A program made the translations under genes and the position numbers. 64,000 nucleotides of DNA, from NCBI RefSeq assembly GCF_004310325.1, contig NZ_SIRT01000016.1:1-64000 (forward strand). Reading direction: 5' to 3'. Below the pieces are notes generated by a model. That model saw nothing but the letters and a program-made list of their open reading frames with translations. It made no database searches and was not told the DNA's origin. This DNA is from Hyunsoonleella flava (GTDB lineage Bacteria > Bacteroidota > Bacteroidia > Flavobacteriales > Flavobacteriaceae). The number at the start of each line of letters is the position of its first letter. The stretch's first letter is position 1. Below are positions 8,194 through 17,467 of this stretch, one piece after another.

Positions 8194-9675
8194 ATGCAGT
8201 TATACCAAACTAACCCCATAAAAATATACAATTCCCTTACTGGACAAAAAGAAGTTTTTAAACCCATAAACGAAGGTCATGTGGGCATGTATGTTTGTGG
8301 GCCAACCGTATACAGCAACGTACATTTAGGGAACGTAAGGACGTTTATGTCTTTCGACATGGTGTTTCGATACCTGAAACATTTAGGATATAAAGTCCGC
8401 TATGTTAGAAACATTACAGATGCTGGTCACTTGGAGAATGATGAAGATGCTGGTGAGGATAAAGTAGCAAAAAAGGCACGTTTGGAGCAAATTGAGCCTA
8501 TGGAAGTCGTGCAGCGTTATACTGTAGATTTCCATAATATCCTTAATACTTTAAACTTCCTTCCTCCTAGTATTGAACCTACTGCCACCGGACATATTAT
8601 TGAGCAAATTGAGTTGATAAGTAAGATTATGGATAATGGTTTTGCTTATGAGGTAAACGGTTCGGTGTATTTTGATGTACATAAGTTCAACGAATCCAAC
8701 GAATACGGAAAATTAAGTAAGCGAAAGCTAGAAGACTTAATTCACAATACCCGCGCATTGGACGGACAAAGCGATAAAAAGAATCCACAAGATTTTGCCC
8801 TTTGGAAGAAAGCTGAACCGCAACATATTATGCGTTGGCCCTCCCCATGGAGTGATGGTTTCCCAGGTTGGCATTTAGAATGTACCGCCATGAGCACCAA
8901 GTATTTGGGAGAACAGTTTGATATACATGGTGGTGGTATGGACTTAAAGTTCCCACATCATGAATGTGAAATTGCACAAAACGAAGCTGCAAAAGGGGTT
9001 TCTCCTGTAAATTATTGGATGCACGCTAATATGCTGGAAATGAACGGACAGCGTATGTCTAAAAGTACTGGGAATATTATTAATCCCAATGAATTACTAT
9101 CTGGGAATAATGATAAAATGAGTAAAGCCTATGCGCCTAGTGTTATTCGGTTTTTTATGGCACAATCCTCTTACAGAAGTGTGTTAGACTTAACTGATGA
9201 TGGTCTTCTGGCTAGTGAAAAAGGATTTTACAGATTAATGGATGGTATGGAGTTATTGAACAAAATTCAATCCTCTGATAGCTCTACTATCAATGTTACC
9301 TCATGGAAACAGAAATGTTACGATGCGATGAATGACGATTTTAATTCGCCTATTCTTATTGCGCATTTATTTGAGGCTGTAAAATATATCAATCAAATAA
9401 AAGAAGGAGCTGCTAGTATTTCTTCAGAAGATTTAGAAGTATTAAAAACTACGATGTATGCCTTTGTGTATGATGTATTAGGTTTGGAGAGTACCGCAAA
9501 AGCTAGTTCTGGAAGTGATAGATTGGCAGGAGCTGTTGACGTTTTGATTAAACTAAGACAAGAAGCCAGAGCCAATAAAGATTTTGCCCTTTCGGATAAA
9601 ATTCGTGACGAATTAGCCGAAGTTGGTATTGTTTTAAAAGACGGAAAAGACGGCACAACATTTTCGGTAAATTAG
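8194..9675 (+). CDS. cysS: Cysteinyl-tRNA synthetase
   Basis: 493 residues from the ATG at 8194; a TTG at 8182 in the same frame would add four residues but [14 protein letters not shown] is the family start. It charges tRNA-Cys. The zinc ligand Cys35 lies in [14 protein letters not shown], where HLGN (44-47) is the HIGH motif. The KMSKS motif appears as [17 protein letters not shown] and [10 protein letters not shown] give the remaining zinc-binding Cys/His. The C-terminal DALR-like anticodon-binding region is intact ([13 protein letters not shown]). It is followed after about 100 bases by yidD. Confidence 0.97.
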   Translation: MQLYQTNPIKIYNSLTGQKEVFKPINEGHVGMYVCGPTVYSNVHLGNVRTFMSFDMVFRYLKHLGYKVRYVRNITDAGHLENDEDAGEDKVAKKARLEQIEPMEVVQRYTVDFHNILNTLNFLPPSIEPTATGHIIEQIELISKIMDNGFAYEVNGSVYFDVHKFNESNEYGKLSKRKLEDLIHNTRALDGQSDKKNPQDFALWKKAEPQHIMRWPSPWSDGFPGWHLECTAMSTKYLGEQFDIHGGGMDLKFPHHECEIAQNEAAKGVSPVNYWMHANMLEMNGQRMSKSTGNIINPNELLSGNNDKMSKAYAPSVIRFFMAQSSYRSVLDLTDDGLLASEKGFYRLMDGMELLNKIQSSDSSTINVTSWKQKCYDAMNDDFNSPILIAHLFEAVKYINQIKEGAASISSEDLEVLKTTMYAFVYDVLGLESTAKASSGSDRLAGAVDVLIKLRQEARANKDFALSDKIRDELAEVGIVLKDGKDGTTFSVN

Positions 9676-9779
9676 ACCTAAGTGTTTCGCTATTATATCA
9701 TTCCGTACTTGATGCGGCATCCGTTTTTTATCAGTTCTAAAATTAACAGGATTCTTGCCTAAGCAGGAAAGACAGCGAA

Positions 9780-10004
9780 ATGCTAAAAAAAATTCTCATA
9801 GCGCCTTTTTTATTTTTGATAAAAGTTTATCAAACATTGATATCGCCTTTAACTCCTGCTACGTGTCGCTATCAACCTACCTGTTCTCATTATTCAAAAG
9901 AAGCGTTAAAAAAACACGGTGTATTAAAAGGCGGATGGCTTGCTTTAAAACGTATTTTTAGTTGTCATCCTTGGGGTGGTTCGGGTTACGATCCGGTCCC
10001 TTAA
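9780..10004 (+). CDS. yidD: Membrane protein insertion efficiency factor YidD
   Basis: 74 residues. The family pattern is complete: [20 protein letters not shown], then [13 protein letters not shown], and the end [15 protein letters not shown]. YidD is a small membrane-associated protein that assists YidC-dependent insertion. The ATG at 9780 gives the usual N-terminal amphipathic stretch. The intergenic region before it has part of a dispersed repeat (cattccgtacttgatgcggcat at 9701-9722). A +1-frame ORF that overlaps it is a shadow. Confidence 0.95.
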   Translation: MLKKILIAPFLFLIKVYQTLISPLTPATCRYQPTCSHYSKEALKKHGVLKGGWLALKRIFSCHPWGGSGYDPVP

Positions 10005-10058
10005 AAAACTTCATCAATTTTTATAATTGTTGTACCTTAATTCTTTAAAACATTCACT

Positions 10059-11789
10059 ATGCACAAAAGGTACATTCAATCGCTATACTTTGTTTTTCTT
10101 TCACTAGCCATACTATCATGTTCTAAAAACACTAAAAAAGAATATGCAAATATGCTCATTCATGGCGGTACTATTTATACAGTAGATTCAACCCAAACCA
10201 CCGCTGAGGCTGTTGCTATAAAAGACAACAAAATCATCTTTGTTGGTAATCTTGAAGAAGCTGAGTTGTATAAAAATGAAAACACGCAACTTATAGATTT
10301 GGAGGGTAATACCATGACACCTGGTTTTATAGAAGGTCATGGCCACTTTATGGGTTTAGGTTATAATGAGCTAAACTTAGATTTACTAAATACCACGAGT
10401 TATCAGGATGTTATTGATGCTGTAGCAGACCGTGTATCCACTTTAGAACCTGGAGAATGGATTGTAGGTAGAGGTTGGCACCAAAGTAAATGGGATTCCT
10501 TACCACAAAATATGGTCAAAGGATTTCAAACCCACCATAGGTTAAGTGAAGTATCCCCAGATAATCCTGTGTATTTATCGCATGCCAGTGGTCATGCTGG
10601 TTTTGCAAATGCCAAAGCTATGGAGATAGCAGGCTTACAAGCATTCGCTAAAGAAGGTATTAAAACATTTCATGTAGACGGTGGAGAAGTTATTGTGGAC
10701 AAGAATGATAAACCAACGGGCATTTTCAATGAACGTGCACAAACGTTGATAACAAAACATATTCCAGAGAAAAATATAAATACCGATGTAAAAGCGTTTG
10801 AGTTAGCTGTAAAAGCCTGTCATAAAAACGGCATCACAAGTTTTCATGATGCGGGTATTCCTAGAGAAACCATAGCATTATACCAAAAAATGAAACGCGA
10901 AGGCAAGATGAAAACTAGAATTTACGCGATGCTTACGGGTTGGGATAAGACGCTACTAAATGAATGGTTTTCCAAAGGTATTATGGTTGATACATCTCAT
11001 CTTTTCACCATTCGTTCGGTAAAATTGAATTGTGATGGTGCTCTTGGTTCTCGTGGTGCATGGTTGCTAAAACCATACAGCGACAGACCAGACCATTATG
11101 GTCATGAAACACTACCCATGGCATTTGTAAAAGAAACAGCGCTAAATGGATTGAAACATGGTTTTCAAGTCTGTTCGCACGCTATTGGCGATCGTGCAAA
11201 TCGTGAAATTTTAGACCGATACGAATTGGCGATTAAAGAACTTCCAAATAAAGCAGATAACCATAGGTTTCGTATTGAGCATGCACAACACTTGCATCCA
11301 GATGATATACCGCGTTTTGCCAAATTAAAGGTTATTCCTGCGATGCAAGCGATTCATATGTCTTCTGATAGACCATGGGCTATTGATAGACTTGGTGAAA
11401 AACGTATAAAGGAAGGGGCTTACATGTGGCAAGCTTTATTAAAAAGTGGTGTACCTATTGTTAACGGTACTGATGTACCAGTAGAACCTATAAACCCAAT
11501 TGCAAGTTTTTATGCCAGTGTAAGCCGAAAAACGCTAAAAGGCACACCAGAAGATGGCTATGAACCAGAACAAAAAATGACTCGCGAGCAAGCCCTAAAA
11601 TCGTATACGCTAGATGCAGCTTATGGTGCTTTTGAAGAACACATCAAAGGTTCAATTACTGTTGGTAAACTGGCAGATTTCACCATTTTTAGCCAAGATT
11701 TGATGAGCGTTGATGAAAGCGCTATTTTAAAGACTGAGGTTGTGATGACTGTTTTTGATGGTGAAGTGGTGTATGATAATAAGAATTAG
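10059..11789 (+). CDS. Amidohydrolase family lipoprotein (YtcJ-like)
   Basis: 576 residues. The N-terminus is a lipoprotein signal ending LAILSC with Cys21, so the enzyme is probably anchored in the envelope. The rest is an Amidohydrolase_3 domain: the beta-sandwich start NMLIHGGTIYTVDS, the metal-site motif GHGHFMGLG, GRGWHQSKWD, the SHAIGDRANR segment and a late NGTDVPVEPINP. Family members hydrolyse amide or related C-N bonds with one or two metal ions; the substrate here is unknown. The gene is followed by the palindromic element at 11825-11907 that opens the DUF262 cassette. Confidence 0.88.
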   Translation: MHKRYIQSLYFVFLSLAILSCSKNTKKEYANMLIHGGTIYTVDSTQTTAEAVAIKDNKIIFVGNLEEAELYKNENTQLIDLEGNTMTPGFIEGHGHFMGLGYNELNLDLLNTTSYQDVIDAVADRVSTLEPGEWIVGRGWHQSKWDSLPQNMVKGFQTHHRLSEVSPDNPVYLSHASGHAGFANAKAMEIAGLQAFAKEGIKTFHVDGGEVIVDKNDKPTGIFNERAQTLITKHIPEKNINTDVKAFELAVKACHKNGITSFHDAGIPRETIALYQKMKREGKMKTRIYAMLTGWDKTLLNEWFSKGIMVDTSHLFTIRSVKLNCDGALGSRGAWLLKPYSDRPDHYGHETLPMAFVKETALNGLKHGFQVCSHAIGDRANREILDRYELAIKELPNKADNHRFRIEHAQHLHPDDIPRFAKLKVIPAMQAIHMSSDRPWAIDRLGEKRIKEGAYMWQALLKSGVPIVNGTDVPVEPINPIASFYASVSRKTLKGTPEDGYEPEQKMTREQALKSYTLDAAYGAFEEHIKGSITVGKLADFTIFSQDLMSVDESAILKTEVVMTVFDGEVVYDNKN

Positions 11790-11824
11790 CGCACTTGATT
11801 TTGTAGAAAATTTCAGCTATCTTC

Positions 11825-11907
11825 GTTAACGGCGGATATAAGTACCCCGTACTGAGCTTGTCGAAGTATTGTCAACGACACATATCCGTAAACACGTTGG
11901 CAACAAT
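11825..11907 (+). repeat. Left palindromic element flanking the DUF262-AlbA_2 gene
   Basis: It begins GTTAACGGCGGATAT and ends ATATCCGTAAACACGTTGGC followed by aacaat. The two ends form an imperfect inverted repeat around a core that holds cgtactgagcttgtcgaag. The element lies between the upstream amidohydrolase and the ATG at 11928. A related element in opposite orientation closes the cassette at 13690-13820. The terminal blocks GTTAAC (outer) and GTTGGC (inner) are shared by both. Confidence 0.6.
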
Positions 11908-11927
11908 TTGAAAAAAACAATAAGAAA

Positions 11928-13682
11928 ATGAGTATCACACCTAGAGGAATGAGTTTACAAGAAGCCTATCGAAATTATTCGGAAGGTAAATTTTTAGTAA
12001 ACAGAAAATATCAAAGAAAACTTGTTTGGACAGTTGATGAAAAAGAATATCTTATTGACAGTATTGTAAACGACCTACCTATTCCACTAATTTTATTGGC
12101 ACAAACAGATGACGGAAAATTAGAAATTATAGATGGATTGCAAAGATTAAACGCAATAATTTCATTTATAGAAAATCGATTCCCAATAAACGGAAAATAT
12201 TTTGACGTAAAACAATCTTCAAGGGCAAAACAATCTTCTGAAGAAGGCTTATTTACTGCCATAACAGACGAAAATGAATTACTCGACCCAAAAATTTGTG
12301 CTAATTTTTTAGATTACCAACTAGCTATTACAATATATCCCACTGATAATGAAGCGGAAATTACAGATATTTTTGGTAGAATTAATTCAGGTGGTAAACA
12401 ACTAAGTCCCCAAGAAAAAAGACAAGCTGGTATGCTTGATGTATTAGCAGATACTGTAAGAAAAGTATCTTCTGAAATTAGAGGAGATTCCTCAAAAGAT
12501 ATTTTAAATCTAGCAGAAATGCCAGAGATAAGCATTGATTCCACTCGCGAAAAAATTGGTTATGGGCTTATAGCAGAAGAAATTTTTTGGTGCAAAAACG
12601 GAGTGATATGGAAAAAACAATTAAGAGATAGTGAGGATGAAGAAATGATTTTAGATTTAATTGCTACCATTGTTAAAGATGAACCTCTTGCAAAAAGTAG
12701 AGATTTATTTAATAAAATCTACACAAGTAAATCAGATGTCAATTTAGAATTCAACACATTATTGACAAAGTACGGAGTTGATAGGTTAATGCACGAAATT
12801 AAAGTAACATTTTCAATTATTGAAGATGTTTTTGAAGAGCAAGGAACAACTATTATAAATATCGTTAACCCTAAATCACGAAACCCGGTTAAAGAATCTT
12901 TTTTCTCGATTTTTATGGCATTTTTTCATCTTATTGTTAAAGAAGAAAAATCACCTGCTGACAATGCACAAATTGTTTTAGCATTAAAAGATTTACAGAA
13001 GAAAATGACATCAACTGCTAATTATTCTGTTACATCAGACAGAGAACAAAATATAAATCTTACAACTGGTTTAATTCAAAAACATTTCGTTAAAAAAGAC
13101 CCACCTGTCTTGAGGCACGGTTCAGGTCTTGCGTTAGATTTTGAAAACTCAATTAGACGTGCAAAAATTGAATCAAACAGATATGAATGTAAACAAGGTT
13201 TCTTTGATTTATCAGACAAAAGAAAACTAAACGAAAAATTATATGATGAGATAATTGAAACGATATGTGGTATTGCAAATGTTGGACCAGATGAAGATGG
13301 CTTTTTATTTATTGGTGTTGCTGACAAAGAGGCTGACGCAGAGAGAGTGAAAGCATTAGATAAAATCGAATTTAAAACTGTTAATCAAAGGTACATTGTC
13401 GGAATTGACAGAGAGCTGAAATTATTGAAAGGAAACCTAGATGATTATATAAATAAATTAATGGGAAAAATATCAAAATCAGATTTAACTGAACCATTAA
13501 AAAGTCAAGTTTTAAGTCAACTTGATATTATTGATTATAAAGGAATGACTATAATTAGAATAAGAATTCCAAAACAAAAGGAACTTTCATTTATAGGTAA
13601 ATCAAGTTTTACTAGAGAGAACTCTAAAACTATAGAATTAGATGGACCTAAGCTAATTTCAATAAGTAAATTATTTGATTAA
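11928..13682 (+). CDS. DUF262 (GmrS/ParB-like) - Schlafen AlbA_2 fusion protein, candidate defence gene
   Basis: 584 residues with no signal or membrane segment. Residues 1-170 are a DUF262 domain: YQRKLVW at 28-34, IIDGLQR at 67-73 (the DGQQR motif of the family) and DIFGRINSGGKQLSPQEKRQ at 147-166. DUF262 occurs in GmrSD-type modification-dependent restriction and related nucleotide-driven nucleases. Residues about 170-390 are helical and unassigned. Residues about 404-570 resemble the Schlafen AlbA_2 domain: NRYECKQGFFDLSD, then ETICGIANVGPDEDGFLFIGVAD. A DUF1524 HNH nuclease half, the usual partner of DUF262, is absent, so AlbA_2 appears to take the effector position. The gene stands alone, appears more A/T-rich than its neighbours, and is enclosed by two related palindromic elements between housekeeping genes. 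A role in phage or plasmid defence is inference from the families. Confidence 0.8.
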   Translation: MSITPRGMSLQEAYRNYSEGKFLVNRKYQRKLVWTVDEKEYLIDSIVNDLPIPLILLAQTDDGKLEIIDGLQRLNAIISFIENRFPINGKYFDVKQSSRAKQSSEEGLFTAITDENELLDPKICANFLDYQLAITIYPTDNEAEITDIFGRINSGGKQLSPQEKRQAGMLDVLADTVRKVSSEIRGDSSKDILNLAEMPEISIDSTREKIGYGLIAEEIFWCKNGVIWKKQLRDSEDEEMILDLIATIVKDEPLAKSRDLFNKIYTSKSDVNLEFNTLLTKYGVDRLMHEIKVTFSIIEDVFEEQGTTIINIVNPKSRNPVKESFFSIFMAFFHLIVKEEKSPADNAQIVLALKDLQKKMTSTANYSVTSDREQNINLTTGLIQKHFVKKDPPVLRHGSGLALDFENSIRRAKIESNRYECKQGFFDLSDKRKLNEKLYDEIIETICGIANVGPDEDGFLFIGVADKEADAERVKALDKIEFKTVNQRYIVGIDRELKLLKGNLDDYINKLMGKISKSDLTEPLKSQVLSQLDIIDYKGMTIIRIRIPKQKELSFIGKSSFTRENSKTIELDGPKLISISKLFD

Positions 13683-13689
13683 AAACTGT

Positions 13690-13820
13690 CGCCAACAATA
13701 GATAAAAATAATAGCGGTTTAATCTCTAAAACGAAACAAAGTAAACATAAAAAAGGTCTGTGTTTAACTGAAAGGTTAGTGCGTAAAAACCCGCTACTTT
13801 TCATATACAATACCGTTAAC
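13690..13820 (-). repeat. Right palindromic element flanking the DUF262-AlbA_2 gene
   Basis: On the plus strand it opens GCCAACAATAG eight bases after the stop codon and closes CCGTTAAC. An inner imperfect pair agcggttt/aaacccgct lies inside. Read on the minus strand it begins GTTAACGG and ends ATTGTTGGC, matching the terminal blocks of the element at 11825-11907, but the interior differs and it is longer (131 against about 80 bases). Confidence 0.6.
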
Positions 13821-13829
13821 GAAACCCTT

Positions 13830-15290
13830 CTAATTCTCAGGTATCGCCTTTAAAATCTCCAAAACAAACTTCCAATATTTTTGAACAGACGAAATTTGCG
13901 CACGTTCATCTGGAGAGTGTGCGCCTTTGATGTTTGGTCCAAAACTTATCATATCCATATCAGGATAGTTTTGCCCCAAGATGCCACATTCTAAGCCAGC
14001 ATGACACGCCGCAACATGAGGTTTTTCCCCATTAAGTTCTTCATAAAGCTTGGTCATTACTTTTAAAATAGCCGAATCCATGTTGGGTGTCCATCCTGGA
14101 TACGCCCCAGAGAACTCTACTTCACAACCTGTTAGTTCAAAAGTTGCTCTTAAGCTATTTGCCAAATCCAGTTTTGAACTTTCAACTGAGGAACGCGTTA
14201 AGCATCCCACTTTTATGTGTCCGTCTTTTACAATTACCCGCGCAATATTGTTTGAGGTTTCCACCAAATCTGGGATATCGGCACTCATGCGATATACACC
14301 ATTTAAAGCGGCGTACATAGCCCTGGTAAAACCTTCTTGCACTCCTAAATCTATGATGTTTTTTGGCGTGTTGCATTTGGTAGCTTCTATTACCAAATCG
14401 GGCTCCATGGTGTTATATTCTTTTTTAATGCTTGCTGAAAGTTCACTTATTTTGGAGATAAAAGCATCTTCATGTATTACATCAATAGCAACTACAGCTT
14501 TACTTTCCCGAGGAATTGCATTACGTAAACTACCGCCATCAATTTCAGAAATGCGCAGACCAAACTTCTCAAAACCATCAAATAATACACGGTTCATAAT
14601 TTTATTGGCATTCCCCAAGCCTTCATGAATTTGCATGCCTGAATGTCCACCCTGTAAACCTTTTACGTTGATTTCAAATCCAACTTTGAATTCTGGCGTC
14701 TCTTCTTCGTCATAGGTTCTGGTTGCTGTAATATCCACACCTCCAGCACACCCCACTCCTATTTCGTCATCTTCTTCGGTATCTAAATTCAATAGAATAC
14801 CACCTTTTAGCAATCCGCCTTTTAAGCCCATAGCACCTGTCATTCCCGTTTCCTCATCAATGGTAAATAATGCCTCAATTTCTGGATGTGGAATATCTGT
14901 ACTTTCTAAAATTGCCATAATCGTGGCAACTCCCAGACCGTTATCCGCACCCAATGTTGTGCCTTTGGCTTTTACCCAATCGTCTTCTATAAACATCTCG
15001 ATGCCCTGTTTATCAAAATCGAACTCGGTATCGTTATTTTTTTGATGCACCATATCTAAATGCGACTGCATTACTACCGTAGTTTTATCTTCCATTCCAG
15101 GGGTAGCAGGTTTCCTTATGATAACATTACCTACTTCGTCCACAATGGTTTCCAAACCAAGGTTTTTGCCAAAATCTTTCATAAATGCGATGACGCGCTC
15201 TTCTTTTTTTGAAGGTCGTGGTACGGCATTTAAATCAGCGAATTTATTCCAAAGTACTTTGGGCTCAAGTTGTCTTATATCGTTGCTCAT
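13830..15290 (-). CDS. pepD: Aminoacyl-histidine dipeptidase (cytosolic nonspecific dipeptidase), M20 family
   Basis: 486 residues from MSNDIRQLEPKVLWNKF. An in-frame ATG 25 codons further up (15365) would add a hydrophobic, unconserved extension and is less likely. It cleaves Xaa-His and other dipeptides. Metal ligands are visible in VVMQSHLDMVHQK, GTTLGADNGLG, and IDEETGMTGA. EGLGNANKIM and GGSLRNAIPRES belong to the lid domain. The C-terminal ACHAGLECGILG and GPNIKGAHSPDE complete the M20 active site. It ends beside the right palindromic element and so marks the end of the conserved backbone next to the cassette. Confidence 0.94.
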   Translation of the reverse strand: MSNDIRQLEPKVLWNKFADLNAVPRPSKKEERVIAFMKDFGKNLGLETIVDEVGNVIIRKPATPGMEDKTTVVMQSHLDMVHQKNNDTEFDFDKQGIEMFIEDDWVKAKGTTLGADNGLGVATIMAILESTDIPHPEIEALFTIDEETGMTGAMGLKGGLLKGGILLNLDTEEDDEIGVGCAGGVDITATRTYDEEETPEFKVGFEINVKGLQGGHSGMQIHEGLGNANKIMNRVLFDGFEKFGLRISEIDGGSLRNAIPRESKAVVAIDVIHEDAFISKISELSASIKKEYNTMEPDLVIEATKCNTPKNIIDLGVQEGFTRAMYAALNGVYRMSADIPDLVETSNNIARVIVKDGHIKVGCLTRSSVESSKLDLANSLRATFELTGCEVEFSGAYPGWTPNMDSAILKVMTKLYEELNGEKPHVAACHAGLECGILGQNYPDMDMISFGPNIKGAHSPDERAQISSVQKYWKFVLEILKAIPEN

Positions 15291-15465
15291 GCGGTTGTTT
15301 TTAACGAATACCAAAGATAGCAAAAATGCTACGACATTAGCAGCTACTCCTGATTGAAACGGCATCCTTTTTTAAGGCACGAGAAAAAGATATAGTGGAA
15401 AGCAGGAAGAAACTTTTGGGAAGCAGCACGAACGCTGCGGTACAAATTTTTAGTATTTTTGAGAT

Positions 15466-16533
15466 ATGCTGAAAAAGAAAAAAACGCTTCTTGCTTTAAG
15501 CTTAATCCCGCAGATATTGCTGGTAAAATGGCTCTCGAAGTACCCAGAACTTATTGAGCAGTACTATAGCGAAGGGTTGTACCAAACATTGTCAAAACTA
15601 TTTCGGTTTGTTTTGGGTTGGCTGCCATTTTCATTTGGTGATTTGGTTTATGGATTGGGCGGACTTTACATGATTTGGTGGTTTTTAAAAAACAGAACAC
15701 GGATTTTAAAGGACTTTAAACATTGGCTGGTGGATGTTTTTGCTGCGGTGTCGTTAATTTATTTTGCGTTCCACTTGTTTTGGGGGATGAATTATTATCG
15801 TTTACCACTGCACGATAACTTAAATTTGAATGCGGATTATACCACCGAACAGCTTGTGCATGTGATTGAAAAGTTGATTTCTGTTTCGAATGATTTGCAT
15901 TTAAACCTCATGGAAAATGATACTTTAAAAGTTGATGTACCTTACGATAAAAATGAGGTATTTAATTTAATTCCAAAGGGTTATGACAATTTAAAAACAG
16001 TGTTTCCCAATTTGGAGTATCATCCTGAAAGCACAAAACAGTCTTTATTTAGTTATCCATTAACTTATATGGGTTTTAGCGGGTACTTAAATCCGTTGAC
16101 TAATGAATCGCATGTAAATGGGCGGATTCCCATGTATAAATTTCCCACTACAACGTCTCATGAAATTGCGCATCAATTGGGATATGCCGCCGAAAATGAA
16201 GCGAATTTTATCGGCTTTATGGCAGCATCAAATAATGACGATATCTATATTAAGTATTGTGGATATACCTTTGGGCTTCGGTTTTGCCTTAATGAAATTT
16301 ACAACCGGGACGCATGTCTTTTTGAAGATTTACTCGCTGATGTAAACAAAGGTATTTTAAAAAACTACGAGGAATCCAGAAAGTTTTGGCAGGCTCATGA
16401 AAACCCTTTTGAGCCTTTTTTTAAACTGTTTTATGGTAATTTTTTAAAGGCAAATAATCAAAGTAAAGGTATGGAAAGCTATAGCTATGTTGTGGCGCTT
16501 TTGGTGAATTACTTGGAGAACGAACCGCTTTAA
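15466..16533 (+). CDS. DUF3810 family membrane protein with an HExxH metalloprotease-like motif
   Basis: 355 residues. Two or three membrane segments lie in the first 110 residues (around 8-20, 45-72 and 85-105). The soluble part contains HEIAH at residues 232-236 in the context TTSHEIAHQLGYAAENEANF, in which a Glu a few residues downstream could be the third zinc ligand, as in gluzincins. The DUF3810 family is uncharacterised. The layout suggests an envelope metallopeptidase. It stands alone, divergent from pepD and convergent with the gene at 16596. Confidence 0.8.
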   Translation: MLKKKKTLLALSLIPQILLVKWLSKYPELIEQYYSEGLYQTLSKLFRFVLGWLPFSFGDLVYGLGGLYMIWWFLKNRTRILKDFKHWLVDVFAAVSLIYFAFHLFWGMNYYRLPLHDNLNLNADYTTEQLVHVIEKLISVSNDLHLNLMENDTLKVDVPYDKNEVFNLIPKGYDNLKTVFPNLEYHPESTKQSLFSYPLTYMGFSGYLNPLTNESHVNGRIPMYKFPTTTSHEIAHQLGYAAENEANFIGFMAASNNDDIYIKYCGYTFGLRFCLNEIYNRDACLFEDLLADVNKGILKNYEESRKFWQAHENPFEPFFKLFYGNFLKANNQSKGMESYSYVVALLVNYLENEPL

Positions 16534-16595
16534 TTTAGTTACTCTTAAAGAGCGTAAGCCATAGATAATTTCTTTAAAAATTTTACTACAGGTGA

Positions 16596-17384
16596 CTATT
16601 CTATAATTTTAGCGCCTTCTGAAACCTCAAAAATTTGAGGATTAGGTTTTTCTTTGGTTAGCTTAATATTTGTGAATTTTAAATCGTTGCGCTTTTCGGT
16701 TGGCAAATTATTCTCGTATTTATACCATGTAAGCGTTTCTGGTAATACCAGTCCGTTAACAGTTTGCCAATTGCTGTATTTAATAAAATGAAATTCTTTA
16801 CTTTTTTCTTTTGAGAAGAATGTCACCGTATAACCTAACCATTCCATCTTGTGAGTTTCAGGGTTATAATATATGATATATTCATCTTCAGGTGACTCTC
16901 CCACTCCCGCTTCGTATGAAATCTTTATTCCTGGGTATGTTTCTCCTTCAAATTCTAAAGATGGTGCATCTTGATATATAATGCCGTCGTCCGCTAAAAC
17001 AAAAGGCATCGCATAAAAATAGAACATCAAATTATAGTAAAACTTAGGGTTCTGTTTGTACTGGGTGGTGTCTTTGTTTTTTAACCAAACGTTTTCGCCA
17101 TCAAAACCGATAGTGTGTTTTGGCATTTCTATGAGTGATTTTCTGTTTTTTAAGTCGGTTTTGGTCACCTCATCTCCATTTGGTTTTTGCATGGTAAACT
17201 CTAGAAATTGCATATCGTTCCATGTGTCAACACCACCATGCGCATCAAAAACTTTTATGATGTTTTCGGGATATATGCTTGTAGTAACATCTAGCTTTTC
17301 ATCAGCGTAATTTGAGGTGTCTTTTTTATCATTTTTACATGACATTACAATAACGAACAATAACAATGGAAATAAGGTTTTCAT
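16596..17384 (-). CDS. Conserved lipoprotein, probably DUF6503
   Basis: 262 residues from MKTLFPLLLFVIVMSC; the lipobox VMSC gives an N-terminal lipidated Cys near residue 15. An in-frame start eight codons earlier would put polar and hydrophobic residues before the signal and is not needed. The mature protein is beta-rich, with HGGVDTWNDMQFLEF, GFDGENVWL and YIIYYNPETHKMEWLGY, like the outer-membrane-lipoprotein-sorting-like folds of the DUF6503 group. No enzyme motif is seen. Its function is unknown. Confidence 0.7.
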   Translation of the reverse strand: MKTLFPLLLFVIVMSCKNDKKDTSNYADEKLDVTTSIYPENIIKVFDAHGGVDTWNDMQFLEFTMQKPNGDEVTKTDLKNRKSLIEMPKHTIGFDGENVWLKNKDTTQYKQNPKFYYNLMFYFYAMPFVLADDGIIYQDAPSLEFEGETYPGIKISYEAGVGESPEDEYIIYYNPETHKMEWLGYTVTFFSKEKSKEFHFIKYSNWQTVNGLVLPETLTWYKYENNLPTEKRNDLKFTNIKLTKEKPNPQIFEVSEGAKIIE

Positions 17385-17448
17385 ATATGATAATTTTAAA
17401 TACATCTGGTTTGACGAAGTTAAGGGAATATAATTACAACAAATCCGC

Positions 17449-17456
17449 TACATTTG
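17449..17456 (+). promoter_or_regulatory. -7-like box before the RNA methyltransferase gene
   Basis: TACATTTG is a perfect TAnnTTTG box, 11 bases before the ATG at 17468. A well-spaced TTG is not obvious upstream, so the call is tentative. Confidence 0.4.
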
Positions 17457-17467
17457 CCTTACTATTT

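Noticed and set aside
9755-9961. An ORF overlapping yidD in another frame
   Set aside because: The other frame has the complete YidD family motifs.
11825-13820. Integron gene cassette with attC sites
   Set aside because: The element ends (GTTAAC, GTTGGC) do not fit the attC core consensus and there is no integrase; kept only as an unclassified cassette.
15291-15365. 25-residue N-terminal extension of PepD
   Set aside because: It is hydrophobic and unlike the family; the ATG at 15290 begins the usual PepD N-terminus.
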